A DNA stretch of 41,358 nucleotides from JAHWKV01 sp040905365 (GCA_040905365.1 JBBDRQ010000033.1:1-41358), one strand, 5' to 3'; shown: positions 10,243 through 18,692, counted from the stretch's first letter. Program-made: numbers and translations. Notes: generated by a model not told the origin, from the sequence alone.

Positions 10243-11733
10243 CTACCGGTTCTGGGGGTAGGGATTTAGCAGTTGATCCACGGGCGCGAAATCGTCGGTC
10301 AGGATTTGTGCGCCTGCGTAGTACTGCTCCAGGCGCGCTCCGGCGAGGGACTCGAACTCCGGGACGCGCTCGGCTAGTTCCGCCTGGATGGCCTCGACGG
10401 GCAGCGCCGCGTCCGAGCCGACGATAACCAGGTTGTGCCCGTCCCGGCCCTGCAGTACATCGGGGGCCGAGATCAGCAGCAAGTGGTCGAAAACCTCCGC
10501 GATGGTGGCTATCTCCGCCCGGGCAAACTCCAGCGGCGGGTAGTCGATGACGTTGACCGTGTAGATGCCGCCGGGCCGCAGGACGCGCTGGATGTCCTCG
10601 ACCGTCTCCCGGGTGGTGAGGTGCCAGGGCACCGACAGACCGCCGAACGCGTCGCCCACCACCAGGTCCCGGCTGTCGGTGGACTCGCGCGCCAGACCTA
10701 CCCGGGCATCGGTGACCGTCACCTCTAAACCGTCGCCCAAATCCAGCCCCAACTGCTCGATGTCCAGCTCCACCACGCCGGGGTCGATCTCTAGTACGTG
10801 GCTTTGGGTCCCGGGCCGGGTTGCGTCCAGGTAGCGGGGAATGGTCAGCCCCCCGCCGCCGATGTGCAGGGCGCTCAGCGGTTGGTCCGGCTGGGCCGCA
10901 TCGATTACCGACGCCATGGCGCGTACATAGGAGAACCTCAGGTAGGTCGGGTCCGCCAGGTCCACATACGAGTGAAACAAGGTGTTGAGGCGCAGCGTCC
11001 GTCCCGAAGGCCGGTCGGGGTCGGTAACCACCCGAGCGCAGTGGTAGGCCGTCTCCACGTCGCACGGTGGACGTGCAAACCAGGTGGCACCCGCGCCGAC
11101 CAGCGCCAGCAGCAGGGGTATGCCGAGTGCCTTGGCGCCCCGCAGCGCCAGGGTAAGTCCGACGCCGAGCGCTACCAGGAACCCGCCTAGTGTCAGCAAA
11201 ATCACGCTGGTCGGAGCCTGGGCTACAAACAGGAACCCGGTGGCGAAGGTGGCCATCAGGGCACCCAGCGTCCCGATACCCGACAGCCGCCCCACCACGG
11301 TCCCGGTCTCGTCCAAGCCCGACAGGCGCAGCTTTACCACCATGGGGCTCACGGCCGACAGCAGCGCCGCGGGGACGAAGACGGCTGCCGCCGCCATGAT
11401 CAAAACCGCCAGGGCTCCTCCGCCCCGTACCTGCTGGCCGGTCCAGGTCACGACCGGCCCCACGAACAGCACCAAAGCCCCGGCGATGAGCACCGCCGGG
11501 CCGATCATGGCGGCCGGCGACACCCGGTCGGCCAGCCGTCCTCCCGCCCACGCGCCCAACGATATGGCGGCCAGCGCAAAGCCGATAACGGCGGTGCTGG
11601 TCTCCAGAGTCAAGCCCAGATAGGGCGCGACCAGCCTCAGGCTCAGGATCTCGAGCATAAGCACCGCGCCGGAGGAGAGAAATACGACGCCCCCGGCCGT
11701 TCTTGGCCCCATGGTCTTGCGGGATTTGTCCAC
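10243..11733 (-). CDS. Membrane-fused spermidine synthase-like protein
   Basis: A 496-residue fusion. Residues ~10-215 form about seven hydrophobic helices (opening with FLSSGAVLMLEILSLRLVAPYLG), as in 'fused MFS/spermidine synthase' proteins. Residues ~240-480 are a Rossmann methyltransferase-like fold of the spermidine synthase family, with LHIGGGGLTIPRYL as the nucleotide loop, LEIDPGVVEL, and DLVVGDAFGGLSVPWHLTT in place of the aminopropyltransferase catalytic Asp loop. Family knowledge: true polyamine-synthase activity is rarely shown for these fusions. The start GTG is preceded by AGGAAGGA. It is divergent from hxlR and followed by the pepE-like gene one base downstream. Confidence 0.82.
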   Translation of the reverse strand: MDKSRKTMGPRTAGGVVFLSSGAVLMLEILSLRLVAPYLGLTLETSTAVIGFALAAISLGAWAGGRLADRVSPAAMIGPAVLIAGALVLFVGPVVTWTGQQVRGGGALAVLIMAAAAVFVPAALLSAVSPMVVKLRLSGLDETGTVVGRLSGIGTLGALMATFATGFLFVAQAPTSVILLTLGGFLVALGVGLTLALRGAKALGIPLLLALVGAGATWFARPPCDVETAYHCARVVTDPDRPSGRTLRLNTLFHSYVDLADPTYLRFSYVRAMASVIDAAQPDQPLSALHIGGGGLTIPRYLDATRPGTQSHVLEIDPGVVELDIEQLGLDLGDGLEVTVTDARVGLARESTDSRDLVVGDAFGGLSVPWHLTTRETVEDIQRVLRPGGIYTVNVIDYPPLEFARAEIATIAEVFDHLLLISAPDVLQGRDGHNLVIVGSDAALPVEAIQAELAERVPEFESLAGARLEQYYAGAQILTDDFAPVDQLLNPYPQNR

Positions 11734-11750
11734 CGACGCGCTATCCTTCC

Positions 11751-11763
11751 TATAGGAGCTATA
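11751..11763. promoter_or_regulatory. Dyad TATAG-N3-CTATA in the divergent hxlR promoter
   Basis: Perfect inverted repeat TATAGGAGCTATA between two divergent genes, overlapping a TATACG -10-like box for hxlR. A related GATAG-N3-CTATC dyad lies upstream of the yceI gene, suggesting both are HxlR operators. Confidence 0.5.
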
Positions 11764-11785
11764 CGCTACAACCGAGGTTCTGAAG

Positions 11786-12121
11786 ATGTCCGAATTCGAC
11801 GTCTCCGATTGCCCAGGCTACAACCGCGCGGTCGAAATCATCGGGCGCCGGTGGGCCGGGGCGGTGATCCGCGCAATGCTGGGCGGCGCGACGCGCTTTA
11901 GCGAGATTAGAGATGCGGCCGACGGCATTACCGACCGGGTGCTTTCTCAGCGGCTGAAGGACCTCGAGGCCGAGGGCGTGCTGTCGAGGACCGTGCAGCC
12001 CCAAACCCCGGTGCGTATCGAGTACCACCTAACGGAGAAGGGCAGGGACCTGGCGGATGTGGTCGGCGCCATCTCCGAGTGGGCCGACCAGTGGCAGGTG
12101 GCGCAGCGGCCGAGCCACTAA
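11786..12121 (+). CDS. HxlR-family winged-helix transcriptional regulator
   Basis: Dimeric MarR-like DNA-binding regulator of 111 residues. It begins with the family hallmark Cys (DCPGYNRAVEIIGRRWAG; Cys9), then GGATRFSEIRD and the recognition part ITDRVLSQRLKDLEAEGVL, followed by the wing RIEYHLTEKG. In several HxlR members this N-terminal Cys senses quinones or electrophiles, which may apply here. The ATG has GAGG nine bases upstream and a dyad plus -10 box further up. It is convergent with the yceI-like gene, which carries a similar dyad in its own promoter. Confidence 0.88.
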   Translation: MSEFDVSDCPGYNRAVEIIGRRWAGAVIRAMLGGATRFSEIRDAADGITDRVLSQRLKDLEAEGVLSRTVQPQTPVRIEYHLTEKGRDLADVVGAISEWADQWQVAQRPSH

Positions 12122-12131
12122 CGCAGGCCGT

Positions 12132-12166
12132 GAGCCCGGAGGGTTGTCACCCCCCCCGGGGTGCTC
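12132..12166. terminator. Terminator-like hairpin between hxlR and yceI
   Basis: GAGCCCGG...GGG pairs imperfectly with CCC...CCGG...GCTC between two convergent stop codons. The stem has bulges and no clear T-run, so it is a weak call. Confidence 0.35.
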
Positions 12167-12171
12167 GTGTA

Positions 12172-12735
12172 TTACTCGTTTTTGGTTGCGGAGATGTCGA
12201 GCTCGATCGTCACCTTTTCGCTGACGAGCACTCCGCCGGCCTCCAGGGCTGCGTTCCAGTTGACGCCCCAGTCCTTCCGGTTGATCGTGGTGCGGCCCTC
12301 GAACCCGATCCTGAGGTTGTTCCAGGGGTCGATCGTGGCGCCCAGGTACTCGAAGTCGACGGTGACCGGGCGGGTCACGCCGCGAATCGTCAGATCCCCG
12401 GTAAGCCGGAGACTCTCGGCGTCGACCTTCTCGACCTGGGTCGAGACGAACTTGATCTCGGGATACTGATCCATGGCGAAAAAGTCGTTGGACCGCAGGT
12501 GTTCGTCGCGCTGTTCGTTGCCCGTGGTCAGGCTCTTGGCCTGGATGCTCAGGTATGCGCTGGACGCCTGCGGGTCGGCGGCGTCCAGGTGAAAGCCTCC
12601 CTCGAAGTCCAAGAACTGCCCGCGCACTTTGGTGACCATGGCGTGGCGTGCCTGGAACCCGATCCTGGTGTGGGCGGGGTCGATCGTGTAGTCGCCGGTC
12701 AGCCGGTCCAGCTCGATTTCGGTGGTAGCGGTCAT
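12172..12735 (-). CDS. YceI-family lipid-binding-fold protein
   Basis: A 187-residue protein of the YceI family, a lipocalin-like barrel known to bind isoprenoid/quinone-type lipids. Typical segments are present: TGDYTIDPAHTRIGFQARHAM at the start, RDEHLRSNDFFAMDQYPEI in the middle, LTGDLTIRGVTRPVTVDFE, and GRTTINRKDWGVNW towards the end. There is no signal peptide, so it is cytosolic, unlike E. coli YceI. The ATG has AAGGGG upstream. Its promoter region contains GATAG-N3-CTATC nested in a TTAGATA...TATCTAA repeat, which ties it to the neighbouring HxlR regulator. Confidence 0.9.
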   Translation of the reverse strand: MTATTEIELDRLTGDYTIDPAHTRIGFQARHAMVTKVRGQFLDFEGGFHLDAADPQASSAYLSIQAKSLTTGNEQRDEHLRSNDFFAMDQYPEIKFVSTQVEKVDAESLRLTGDLTIRGVTRPVTVDFEYLGATIDPWNNLRIGFEGRTTINRKDWGVNWNAALEAGGVLVSEKVTIELDISATKNE

Positions 12736-12768
12736 TGCTGCCCCTTTCTGGGTACTCGGTCGGAACCC

Positions 12769-12801
12769 TTAGATACTTATTACGCGATAGTGGCTATCTA
12801 A
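12769..12801. promoter_or_regulatory. Nested dyads upstream of yceI
   Basis: TTAGATA (12769-12775) pairs with TATCTAA (12795-12801), and GATAG-N3-CTATC lies at 12786-12798. The inner dyad resembles the one before hxlR. Probable regulator site for the yceI promoter. Confidence 0.5.
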
Positions 12802-12841
12802 TGTATATCATGGGCTCAAGAGTAACGGGTTCGTGGGCAGG

Positions 12842-12873
12842 TAGTGCCGTGACCACTAGTGGTCACGGCACTA
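12842..12873. terminator. Perfect 32-bp palindrome downstream of the S9 peptidase
   Basis: TAGTGCCGTGACCACT followed directly by its reverse complement, ten bases past the stop of the minus-strand S9 peptidase. It can fold as a 14-15 bp hairpin and probably ends that transcript. No T-tract follows, and a protein-binding role is possible. Confidence 0.5.
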
Positions 12874-12882
12874 GATAAGCTG

Positions 12883-14808
12883 CTACCGGGTTATCGACAC
12901 CGGCTCCAGATCGTCCGCCGGCTCAAAACCCAGGATCTGCCCGTAGAAGCTCAGCTCCGCCTCGGCGGTGCGTTTAATGGTCTCGGCTTTGCGGAAGCCG
13001 TGCTGTTCACCTTCGAACTCCAGGTAGGCGTGAGGGACGCCGTGCTTGCGCAGTGCCTCGGCCACCATCTGCGACTGCCGGGGCGGGACTATCTCGTCCT
13101 CGAGGCCCTGGAACAGGATCAGTGGGGTGCGCAGCCTCTCGGTATGAAAAATGGGGGAGCGCTGTTCGTACAGATCCCGGGCCTGCGGCCACGGGCCGAT
13201 GAGCCCGTCGAGGTACCTGGCCTCGAACTTGTGGGTGTCTTCTGCCAGGGCGCAGGCGTCGGCAACCCCGTAGAGGCTGGCTCCGCACGCAAAGTCGTCG
13301 TAAAAGGTCAAGGCGCACAACGTCGTAAACCCCCCGGCGCTGCCGCCCCGGATCATCAGGCGGCGGCGGTCCACCTCGCCCTGCCCGGCCAGCCAGCGCG
13401 CGGCGTTTACGCAGTCGTCTACATCCGCCACGCCCCAGGCTCCTTTCAGGCGGTCCCGGTAGGCGCGTCCGTACCCGGTGCTGCCCGAGTAGTTCACGTC
13501 CACCACCGCGATGCCCCGGCTGGTCCAAAACTGGATCTTGTAGTTGAGCGTGGAGGAGGTGGCGCCGGTCGGTCCGCCGTGGCTCATCACCAGCAGCGGA
13601 GGCTTCTCGCCGGGGTCGGGTGTGAAGTCGGCGTTGCGGGGAGGGTAAAACAACGCGTGAGCCGTCAGCCCGTCTCCGCTGGGAAACTCTATCGGCCGGG
13701 GCGTCGACAAGTACCGGTCGGGAATCGAGGTTGCGCGGCCCGCTTTCACCACCTCAACCCGCCCTTCGGGAAGATCTATGTGCACCACGGCGGGGCTCTG
13801 GGTCGCCGACCCGGCTATGGCGACCACACCTGCGGGGGCCGCGCCGATCGAGCCGATGGAGCTGAAGCCGGTTTGTATCTCCTGCGGACTCTGGGCCCCC
13901 GGCGCCAGGATGCCCAGGTGGTCGAGCCCGTCCTTGGACCAGATGACTGCCAAGCAGCCGTCGGGCAGGAAGGTGTAGGTCGACTGGCCGAACCCCCAAT
14001 CGGGGCCGCTGAACTCGGCGGCCATGGGAGCTGCGGGCCGCGGCCCTGCGGCGGTGTCGGAGTAGATATTCCACCAGCCGGAGCGGTCCGAGATGTAGTG
14101 AAGGACACCGTCGGGGCTGTAGCGGGGTTGGGTGACCGACTCGGATGGCCCGCCGGCTACGGTGCGCACGGCGTTGACAATACAGTCGCCGTCGACGGCG
14201 GCTTCGCTCAGCTCGGTTCCGTCCCACGGCATCTGCGGGTGGTCCCAGCTCAGCCAGGCCAGCTTTCGCCCGGCCGGATCCAGCCTCGGCGCCGCGAAGA
14301 AGTCGCGGCCTTCGGCAACGACCCGGGGCTCTTCGGAGCCGTCGGTGGGTACCGCGACGATGTCGTTGACGACCCCGTCCGGCCGGTGCTGCTCGCGCAC
14401 GCAGATCAACCAACGGCCGTCGGGGGACAGGCTAAAGTCCGCGTAGCGCAGCTTCTGGCCGTCCGACTCCGGGGTGATCGGCTGGACGCCGCCGGCGTCT
14501 TCCAGCCGGTATATGCGTTGATCGGCGTAATTGGAGAAGAAGATGCGGCCGGCGTCGACCGCGTGACAAAGCCCGCCGTACTCGTGGACCAGCGTCCGGG
14601 CGGACATGCCGTCGGGCAGGACGTCGGTGGCGCTTCCATCCGGGTCACGCCTAACCAGTACCTGGCGTCCTCCCTCCGACGGACGCGACTCCAGCCACCA
14701 CAGAGCCGATCCGGCCGCGCTCGGATAGCCCAGACCGACCACGTTTTCCACCAGAACCTCGGGGGTGACGGGCGACGTCCAGGTTCCGTAGGAGGCGCTC
14801 AGCTGCAC
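12883..14808 (-). CDS. S9 family (prolyl oligopeptidase-type) serine peptidase
   Basis: Cytosolic oligopeptidase/acylaminoacyl peptidase-like enzyme, 641 residues. The N-terminal ~360 residues form a beta-propeller rich in repeating 'SPDGRW' and 'RYSPDGVL' blades. The C-terminal alpha/beta hydrolase carries SHGGPTGA (oxyanion region), the nucleophile motif GGSAGG (Ser490), the Asp in GLEDEIVPP and the His in EGEQHGFR. The GTG start overlaps the end of the fmdB-like gene by ten bases (GTGCAGCTGA), so they are coupled. The open frame extends far upstream, but that part has no similarity to the family. A long open frame on the opposite strand is a GC artefact. A palindrome follows the stop. Confidence 0.9.
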   Translation of the reverse strand: MQLSASYGTWTSPVTPEVLVENVVGLGYPSAAGSALWWLESRPSEGGRQVLVRRDPDGSATDVLPDGMSARTLVHEYGGLCHAVDAGRIFFSNYADQRIYRLEDAGGVQPITPESDGQKLRYADFSLSPDGRWLICVREQHRPDGVVNDIVAVPTDGSEEPRVVAEGRDFFAAPRLDPAGRKLAWLSWDHPQMPWDGTELSEAAVDGDCIVNAVRTVAGGPSESVTQPRYSPDGVLHYISDRSGWWNIYSDTAAGPRPAAPMAAEFSGPDWGFGQSTYTFLPDGCLAVIWSKDGLDHLGILAPGAQSPQEIQTGFSSIGSIGAAPAGVVAIAGSATQSPAVVHIDLPEGRVEVVKAGRATSIPDRYLSTPRPIEFPSGDGLTAHALFYPPRNADFTPDPGEKPPLLVMSHGGPTGATSSTLNYKIQFWTSRGIAVVDVNYSGSTGYGRAYRDRLKGAWGVADVDDCVNAARWLAGQGEVDRRRLMIRGGSAGGFTTLCALTFYDDFACGASLYGVADACALAEDTHKFEARYLDGLIGPWPQARDLYEQRSPIFHTERLRTPLILFQGLEDEIVPPRQSQMVAEALRKHGVPHAYLEFEGEQHGFRKAETIKRTAEAELSFYGQILGFEPADDLEPVSITR

Positions 14809-15002
14809 CTTTCGCAGGCGCCGCCGCCGCAAACCGGCGGGCTCGGATCCACCCCGCCGCCCATCCCGCCGATAACCGACATGAGCCGCTTGGGCTCTGC
14901 GGCTCCGCAGCAGGGGCAGGTGGTCGAGTTGACGTTGGCGCTGGTTACGATGCTCTCGAACTCGGTCGTACAGTCCTTGCAGCGGTACTCGTAGATGGGC
15001 AT
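14799..15002 (-). CDS. FmdB-family zinc-ribbon protein
   Basis: A 67-residue putative regulatory zinc ribbon. It begins MPIYEYRCKDC, typical of FmdB, with CxxC knuckles at RCKDC and CPCC, and a Gly/Cys-rich tail (PVCGGGACERC) that may add metal ligands. The family name comes from a formamidase operon regulator; its molecular role is not settled. It overlaps the downstream S9 peptidase start and is divergent from the ATP-grasp ligase gene 55 bp away. Confidence 0.88.
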   Translation of the reverse strand: MPIYEYRCKDCTTEFESIVTSANVNSTTCPCCGAAEPKRLMSVIGGMGGGVDPSPPVCGGGACERCS

Positions 15003-15057
15003 GGCTTATTTTCGCACCGGTTGAGCGCGTTTGCTTGCCGGGTAGGAAAATGAAGGT

Positions 15058-16575
15058 ATGGACGATCTTCGAGGCCGGTTCGAGGCCCTTCAGGCCAAGC
15101 TCGCCCCTTTCTGGAAGACCATGGCCGATGCGGGGCCCCAAACCGTCGTGGTCGTCCCGTCCATAAGCTACGACGACTCGATACTCGGCAAGCTGCAGGG
15201 GCTGCGCTATTACGAGGAGCGTTTTTTGATCCTGCTGATGCTCCTGCGGGATCCGCGGGCCCGGCTGATTTACGTTACCTCTCAGCCGATCCTGCCCAAC
15301 GTGGTCGACTACTATTTGCACCTACTTCCCGGAGTGATCCCCTCCCAGGCGGCTAAGCGACTGTTTTTGATCTCGGCTTCGGACTCCACCCAGCGCCCGC
15401 TGACCCTGAAGTTGCTGGAGAGGCCGAGGCTGCTGTCGAGGATCCGTGAGCTCATCGTCGACCCGGACCGCTCGTACCTGATCCCCTTCAACACCACCGG
15501 GATGGAGCTCGAGCTAGCGGTGTCGCTGGGCACGCCCCTGTACGGCGCCGACCCGGCGCTGACCTTCCTGGGGACCAAAAGCGGCGGCCGCCGCCTGTTT
15601 GCCCAGCACGGCGTGCCGTACCCGGCCGGATTTGAGGACTTGACCAGCATGGGCGAGATCGCCAAGGCTATCTCGGCGCTGCGCAGCGGCAACCCGTCTT
15701 TGCAGCACGCCTTGGTGAAGACCAATGGGGGGGTTAGCGGATTCGGTAACGCATTGATCGATTTGGGTGCTCTGCCCGTGCCCGGCGACCCGGGCGAGTC
15801 TGCAGCGATCACCTCTGCCCTGCGGCACCGGCTGGGTGATTCTTATCAGCGGTTCACCGCCAACGTCGCCGCGGAGGGGGCGGTGGTGGAGGAGCGGGTC
15901 ACCGGCCGAAAGGTACGCAGTCCGTCGGCTCAGCTGCAGATCTCGCCTTTGGGTGAGGTGCAGCTGCTCTCCACTCACGACCAGGTCCTGGGGGGCGCGG
16001 ATGGCCAGGTTTACGAGGGGTGCTCATTTCCGGCCGATGAGGCCTACGCGGTGGGCATTGCTCGGGAAGCGGAGAAGGTCGGCCGGGCCCTGGCGGCCAA
16101 GGGAGTAGTCGGGCGGGCCTCGATGGACTTCATAGTGGTCCTGGGCGAGCAGGGTTGGGAGCCCTACGGGATTGAACTGAACCTGCGTCAAGGGGGGACC
16201 ACGCACCCCTTCCTCACGCTGCAGTTTCTAACCGACGGCCGCTACGTTGCGGCCCAGGCGGCGTTCATTGCGCCCAACGGGCGTCGTAAGTTCTTCGTGG
16301 CCAGCGACCATGTGGAATCCGAGTCGTACCGAGGTCTAAGCTCCGAGGATCTGTTCGATCTGTCGGTCAAGCACCGGCTTCATTTCGATCATGCCCAGCA
16401 GACCGGGTCGGTGTTCCATATGGTGGGCGCCTTGCCCGAGATAGGCAGGACGGGACTCACCACGGTGGCCGACTCCCCCGAGGAGGCGCAGTGGATGTTC
16501 GACCGCGTAGTGGACGCCTTGGATGAGGAGGCCGAGGGCGCGTATCTGCCCCGTTCCCACCCCGACGTGCCGTAA
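15058..16575 (+). CDS. PGM1-related ATP-grasp peptide ligase-like protein
   Basis: A 505-residue protein resembling the 'peptide ligase PGM1-related' group, named after the pheganomycin ligase, which joins amino acids to peptides using ATP. The N-terminal pre-ATP-grasp part (~1-150) includes VVVVPSISYDDSIL and RARLIYVTSQPILPNVVDYY. The ATP-grasp core follows: GTKSGGRRLFAQHGVPYPAGF, ALVKTNGGVSGFGN (nucleotide loop), VVEERVTG and the Mg-binding end GIELNLRQGGTTHPF. Substrates are unknown. It stands alone, divergent from fmdB and convergent with glnA; no biosynthetic cluster is visible. Neighbouring glutamine synthetase and nitrogen regulator genes hint at amino-acid metabolism (inference). Confidence 0.78.
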   Translation: MDDLRGRFEALQAKLAPFWKTMADAGPQTVVVVPSISYDDSILGKLQGLRYYEERFLILLMLLRDPRARLIYVTSQPILPNVVDYYLHLLPGVIPSQAAKRLFLISASDSTQRPLTLKLLERPRLLSRIRELIVDPDRSYLIPFNTTGMELELAVSLGTPLYGADPALTFLGTKSGGRRLFAQHGVPYPAGFEDLTSMGEIAKAISALRSGNPSLQHALVKTNGGVSGFGNALIDLGALPVPGDPGESAAITSALRHRLGDSYQRFTANVAAEGAVVEERVTGRKVRSPSAQLQISPLGEVQLLSTHDQVLGGADGQVYEGCSFPADEAYAVGIAREAEKVGRALAAKGVVGRASMDFIVVLGEQGWEPYGIELNLRQGGTTHPFLTLQFLTDGRYVAAQAAFIAPNGRRKFFVASDHVESESYRGLSSEDLFDLSVKHRLHFDHAQQTGSVFHMVGALPEIGRTGLTTVADSPEEAQWMFDRVVDALDEEAEGAYLPRSHPDVP

Positions 16576-16604
16576 AGGGCTGCTGCACCGGTGCTCAGGT
16601 GGGC

Positions 16605-17933
16605 TCAGATTATCGGTAGGTAGCGCTCCAGCTCGTAGGGGGTCACGTAGGACTTGTAGTCGTTCCACTCCCGCTTTTTGTTGCGGATGAACCACTCGAA
16701 GGTGTGCTCTCCCAGGGTCTCGCGCACCAGCTCCGACTGCTCGCAGATCTGGATGGCCTCGTGCAGGTCCTCGGGCAGAGCCCCGATGTTGGCGGCTTTG
16801 CGCTCGGAGGGGGTCATCTCGTAGATGTTGTCGTCGGCCTCCGGTGGGAGCTCGTAGCCCTCTTTAATGCCCTTGAGGCCTGCGGCCAGGATCACGCTGA
16901 AGGCCAAGTAGGGGTTGCAGGCCGCATCCGGGAACCGGGCTTCAAGGCGGGTGGCCTGCTCTTTGCCGGGCTTGTACATGGGCACCCTCACCAGCGCGGA
17001 GCGGTTGCGCCGGGCCCAGCAGACGTATACGGGGGCCTCGTAGCCCTGCACCAGGCGCTTGTAGGAGTTGACCCACTGGTTGGTGACCGCGCAGATCTCT
17101 TCCGCGTGCTTGAGAATGCCGGCTAGGAACTGCTTGCCCACCTTGGACAGCTGCGCCTCGTCGTCGGGGTCAAAAAAGGCGTTGCGGTCGTCCTTGAACA
17201 GCGATATGTGGGTGTGCATGCCGCTGCCGTTGACTCCGGCTATCGGCTTGGGCATGAAAGTGGCGTACACACCCAGCTGCTGAGCCGTCTCCTTTACGAC
17301 CAGTCGGTGGGTTATGACGTTGTCCGCCATCGACAGGGCGTCGTCGTAGCGCAGATCTATCTCGTGCTGGGAAGGCGCCACCTCGTGGTGGACGTACTCC
17401 ACCGGTATGCCCATCTCCTCCAGGTACTCGACGGTGCGCTTGCGCAGCTCGCCCGCCTCGTCCAGAGGCGTGAGGTCGAAATACCCTCCCTGGTCCAAAA
17501 AGTCGGTGCCCTTGGAGTCCCTGAAGTAAAAGAACTCCAGCTCCGGGCCGACGTAGTAGATGTAGCCCATGTCCGAGGCTTGTCGGAGGGCCTTTTTGAG
17601 AACCTGCCGTGGATCGCCGGGAAAGGGCGTGCCATCGGGCAGCCAGATGTCGCAGAACATCCGTGCCGAGTCGCTGCGCGTCGGGTGGGTGGGCATGACC
17701 TGGAAGGTGGTCGGGTCGGGCCAGGCGATCATGTCGGATTCCTCGATCCGGGCAAAGCCCTCGATGGCGGAGCCGTCGAAGCCGATACCTTCGGTCAGCG
17801 CCTCCTCCAGGTCGGTGGGGGTGATGTCAAAGGATTTCAAGAAGCCCAGAATGTCGGTGAACCACAGCCGGACGAACTTGATGTCGCGTTCTTCTACTGT
17901 TTTGAGAACGAATTCTTGGTCTGGCGTAAGCAA
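16605..17933 (-). CDS. glnA: Type I glutamine synthetase (GlnA2-like, GSI-alpha)
   Basis: Forms glutamine from glutamate, ammonia and ATP. The 442 residues match the short GSI-alpha class. Visible parts: FDGSAIEGFARIEESDM near residue 55, the metal site VGPELEFFYF, EVAPSQHEIDLRY, GSGMHTHISLF and NRSALVRVP. The adenylylation loop of the long GSI-beta class is replaced by NIYEMTPSER, so control by adenylylation is unlikely. The C-terminus (GEHTFEWFIRNKKREW) resembles mycobacterial GlnA2. In Streptomyces one GlnA2-type enzyme acts on polyamines, so gamma-glutamyl-polyamine synthesis is an alternative. The start is TTG with GGGAGGG five bases upstream. The glnR-like gene lies 99 bp upstream on the same strand. 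Confidence 0.92.
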   Translation of the reverse strand: MLTPDQEFVLKTVEERDIKFVRLWFTDILGFLKSFDITPTDLEEALTEGIGFDGSAIEGFARIEESDMIAWPDPTTFQVMPTHPTRSDSARMFCDIWLPDGTPFPGDPRQVLKKALRQASDMGYIYYVGPELEFFYFRDSKGTDFLDQGGYFDLTPLDEAGELRKRTVEYLEEMGIPVEYVHHEVAPSQHEIDLRYDDALSMADNVITHRLVVKETAQQLGVYATFMPKPIAGVNGSGMHTHISLFKDDRNAFFDPDDEAQLSKVGKQFLAGILKHAEEICAVTNQWVNSYKRLVQGYEAPVYVCWARRNRSALVRVPMYKPGKEQATRLEARFPDAACNPYLAFSVILAAGLKGIKEGYELPPEADDNIYEMTPSERKAANIGALPEDLHEAIQICEQSELVRETLGEHTFEWFIRNKKREWNDYKSYVTPYELERYLPII

Positions 17934-18032
17934 ATGAACCCTCCCAGGCTTATCCGGCGCTCATCAGGGGCCCGGCACAACTGTTCCAAACGGCTCCGTG
18001 CGCTCGGTACCGCCGAGATTGAGACCGTCCAC

Positions 18033-18692
18033 TTATCCGGCGAAACGGTAACCGACGTTGCGGACGGTTTCGATCATGTGGGCCTCGTGACCCAGTTTTG
18101 CCCGTAGGCGCCGTACGTGCACGTCCACGGTTCGAGTACCCCCGAAGAAGTCGTAGCCCCACACCTCGCTGAGCAGCGAGGTCCGGGAACAGACCCGCCC
18201 GGGGCGCTGCGCCAGATAGGCGATCAGCTCGAACTCTTTGAAGGTAAGATCCAGCGTCTCCCCCCGGACCTTGACCTCAAAGCGCTCACGGTTGATGGTT
18301 ATCTCGCCCCTGCGGACGACGTCCGTCGACATCGGTTCTTCCGGGGGCGAGGCTACCCGGGCCAGGCGGGCTTCCAGCTCTGCCGCCGGGCACCGGTCGA
18401 TGACGAAATCGGCGAGTCCACAGGACCAGTCAAAGGTTGCCAGCGCAGCCTCCGAGAGGACCGCCAAAAAAGGGGCTCCGGTTTCGTTTCTGAGCTTGCG
18501 GATCACTCCCGCCGCGTCGTCGGGCAGCGCGCGCCCGTCAACGAGTATCGCGTCGGGCAGGTAGCGGGCCAGGGTATCGGGCGTGGCATCCGAGAACCGG
18601 ATGGGCTCCGGGGCCGGCCGCTTGCCCGCCAGGCAGGCGAACGATTCTTCCGGATCGACCCGCTCGGGGCTCAGCCACAGCAGCCGCATCAT
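18033..18692 (-). CDS. glnR: GlnR-like OmpR-family orphan response regulator
   Basis: A 219-residue regulator. Residues ~1-115 form a degenerate receiver lacking the usual acidic pocket but keeping Asp52 (ILVDGRALP), as in GlnR, which works without phosphorylation. Residues ~125-219 are a winged helix nearly identical to actinobacterial GlnR/MtrA: LTFKEFELIAYLAQRPGRV and VWGYDFFGGTRTVDVHVRRL. GlnR is the global nitrogen regulator of actinobacteria. Position directly upstream of a glutamine synthetase on the same strand strongly supports that role over MtrA. It has two tandem ATG codons, with the first chosen. No sensor kinase gene is nearby. Confidence 0.85.
   Translation of the reverse strand: MMRLLWLSPERVDPEESFACLAGKRPAPEPIRFSDATPDTLARYLPDAILVDGRALPDDAAGVIRKLRNETGAPFLAVLSEAALATFDWSCGLADFVIDRCPAAELEARLARVASPPEEPMSTDVVRRGEITINRERFEVKVRGETLDLTFKEFELIAYLAQRPGRVCSRTSLLSEVWGYDFFGGTRTVDVHVRRLRAKLGHEAHMIETVRNVGYRFAG

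Noticed and set aside
12859..14994. 711-codon open frame on the plus strand opposite the S9 peptidase
   Set aside because: Antisense to a gene with intact catalytic motifs. The translated sequence is Gly/Val/Arg-rich without domains, typical of a high-GC shadow frame.
14809..15321. Upstream extension of the S9 peptidase frame
   Set aside because: It overlaps the fmdB-like gene and the divergent ligase start and has no family similarity; the coupled GTG at 14808 is the better start.
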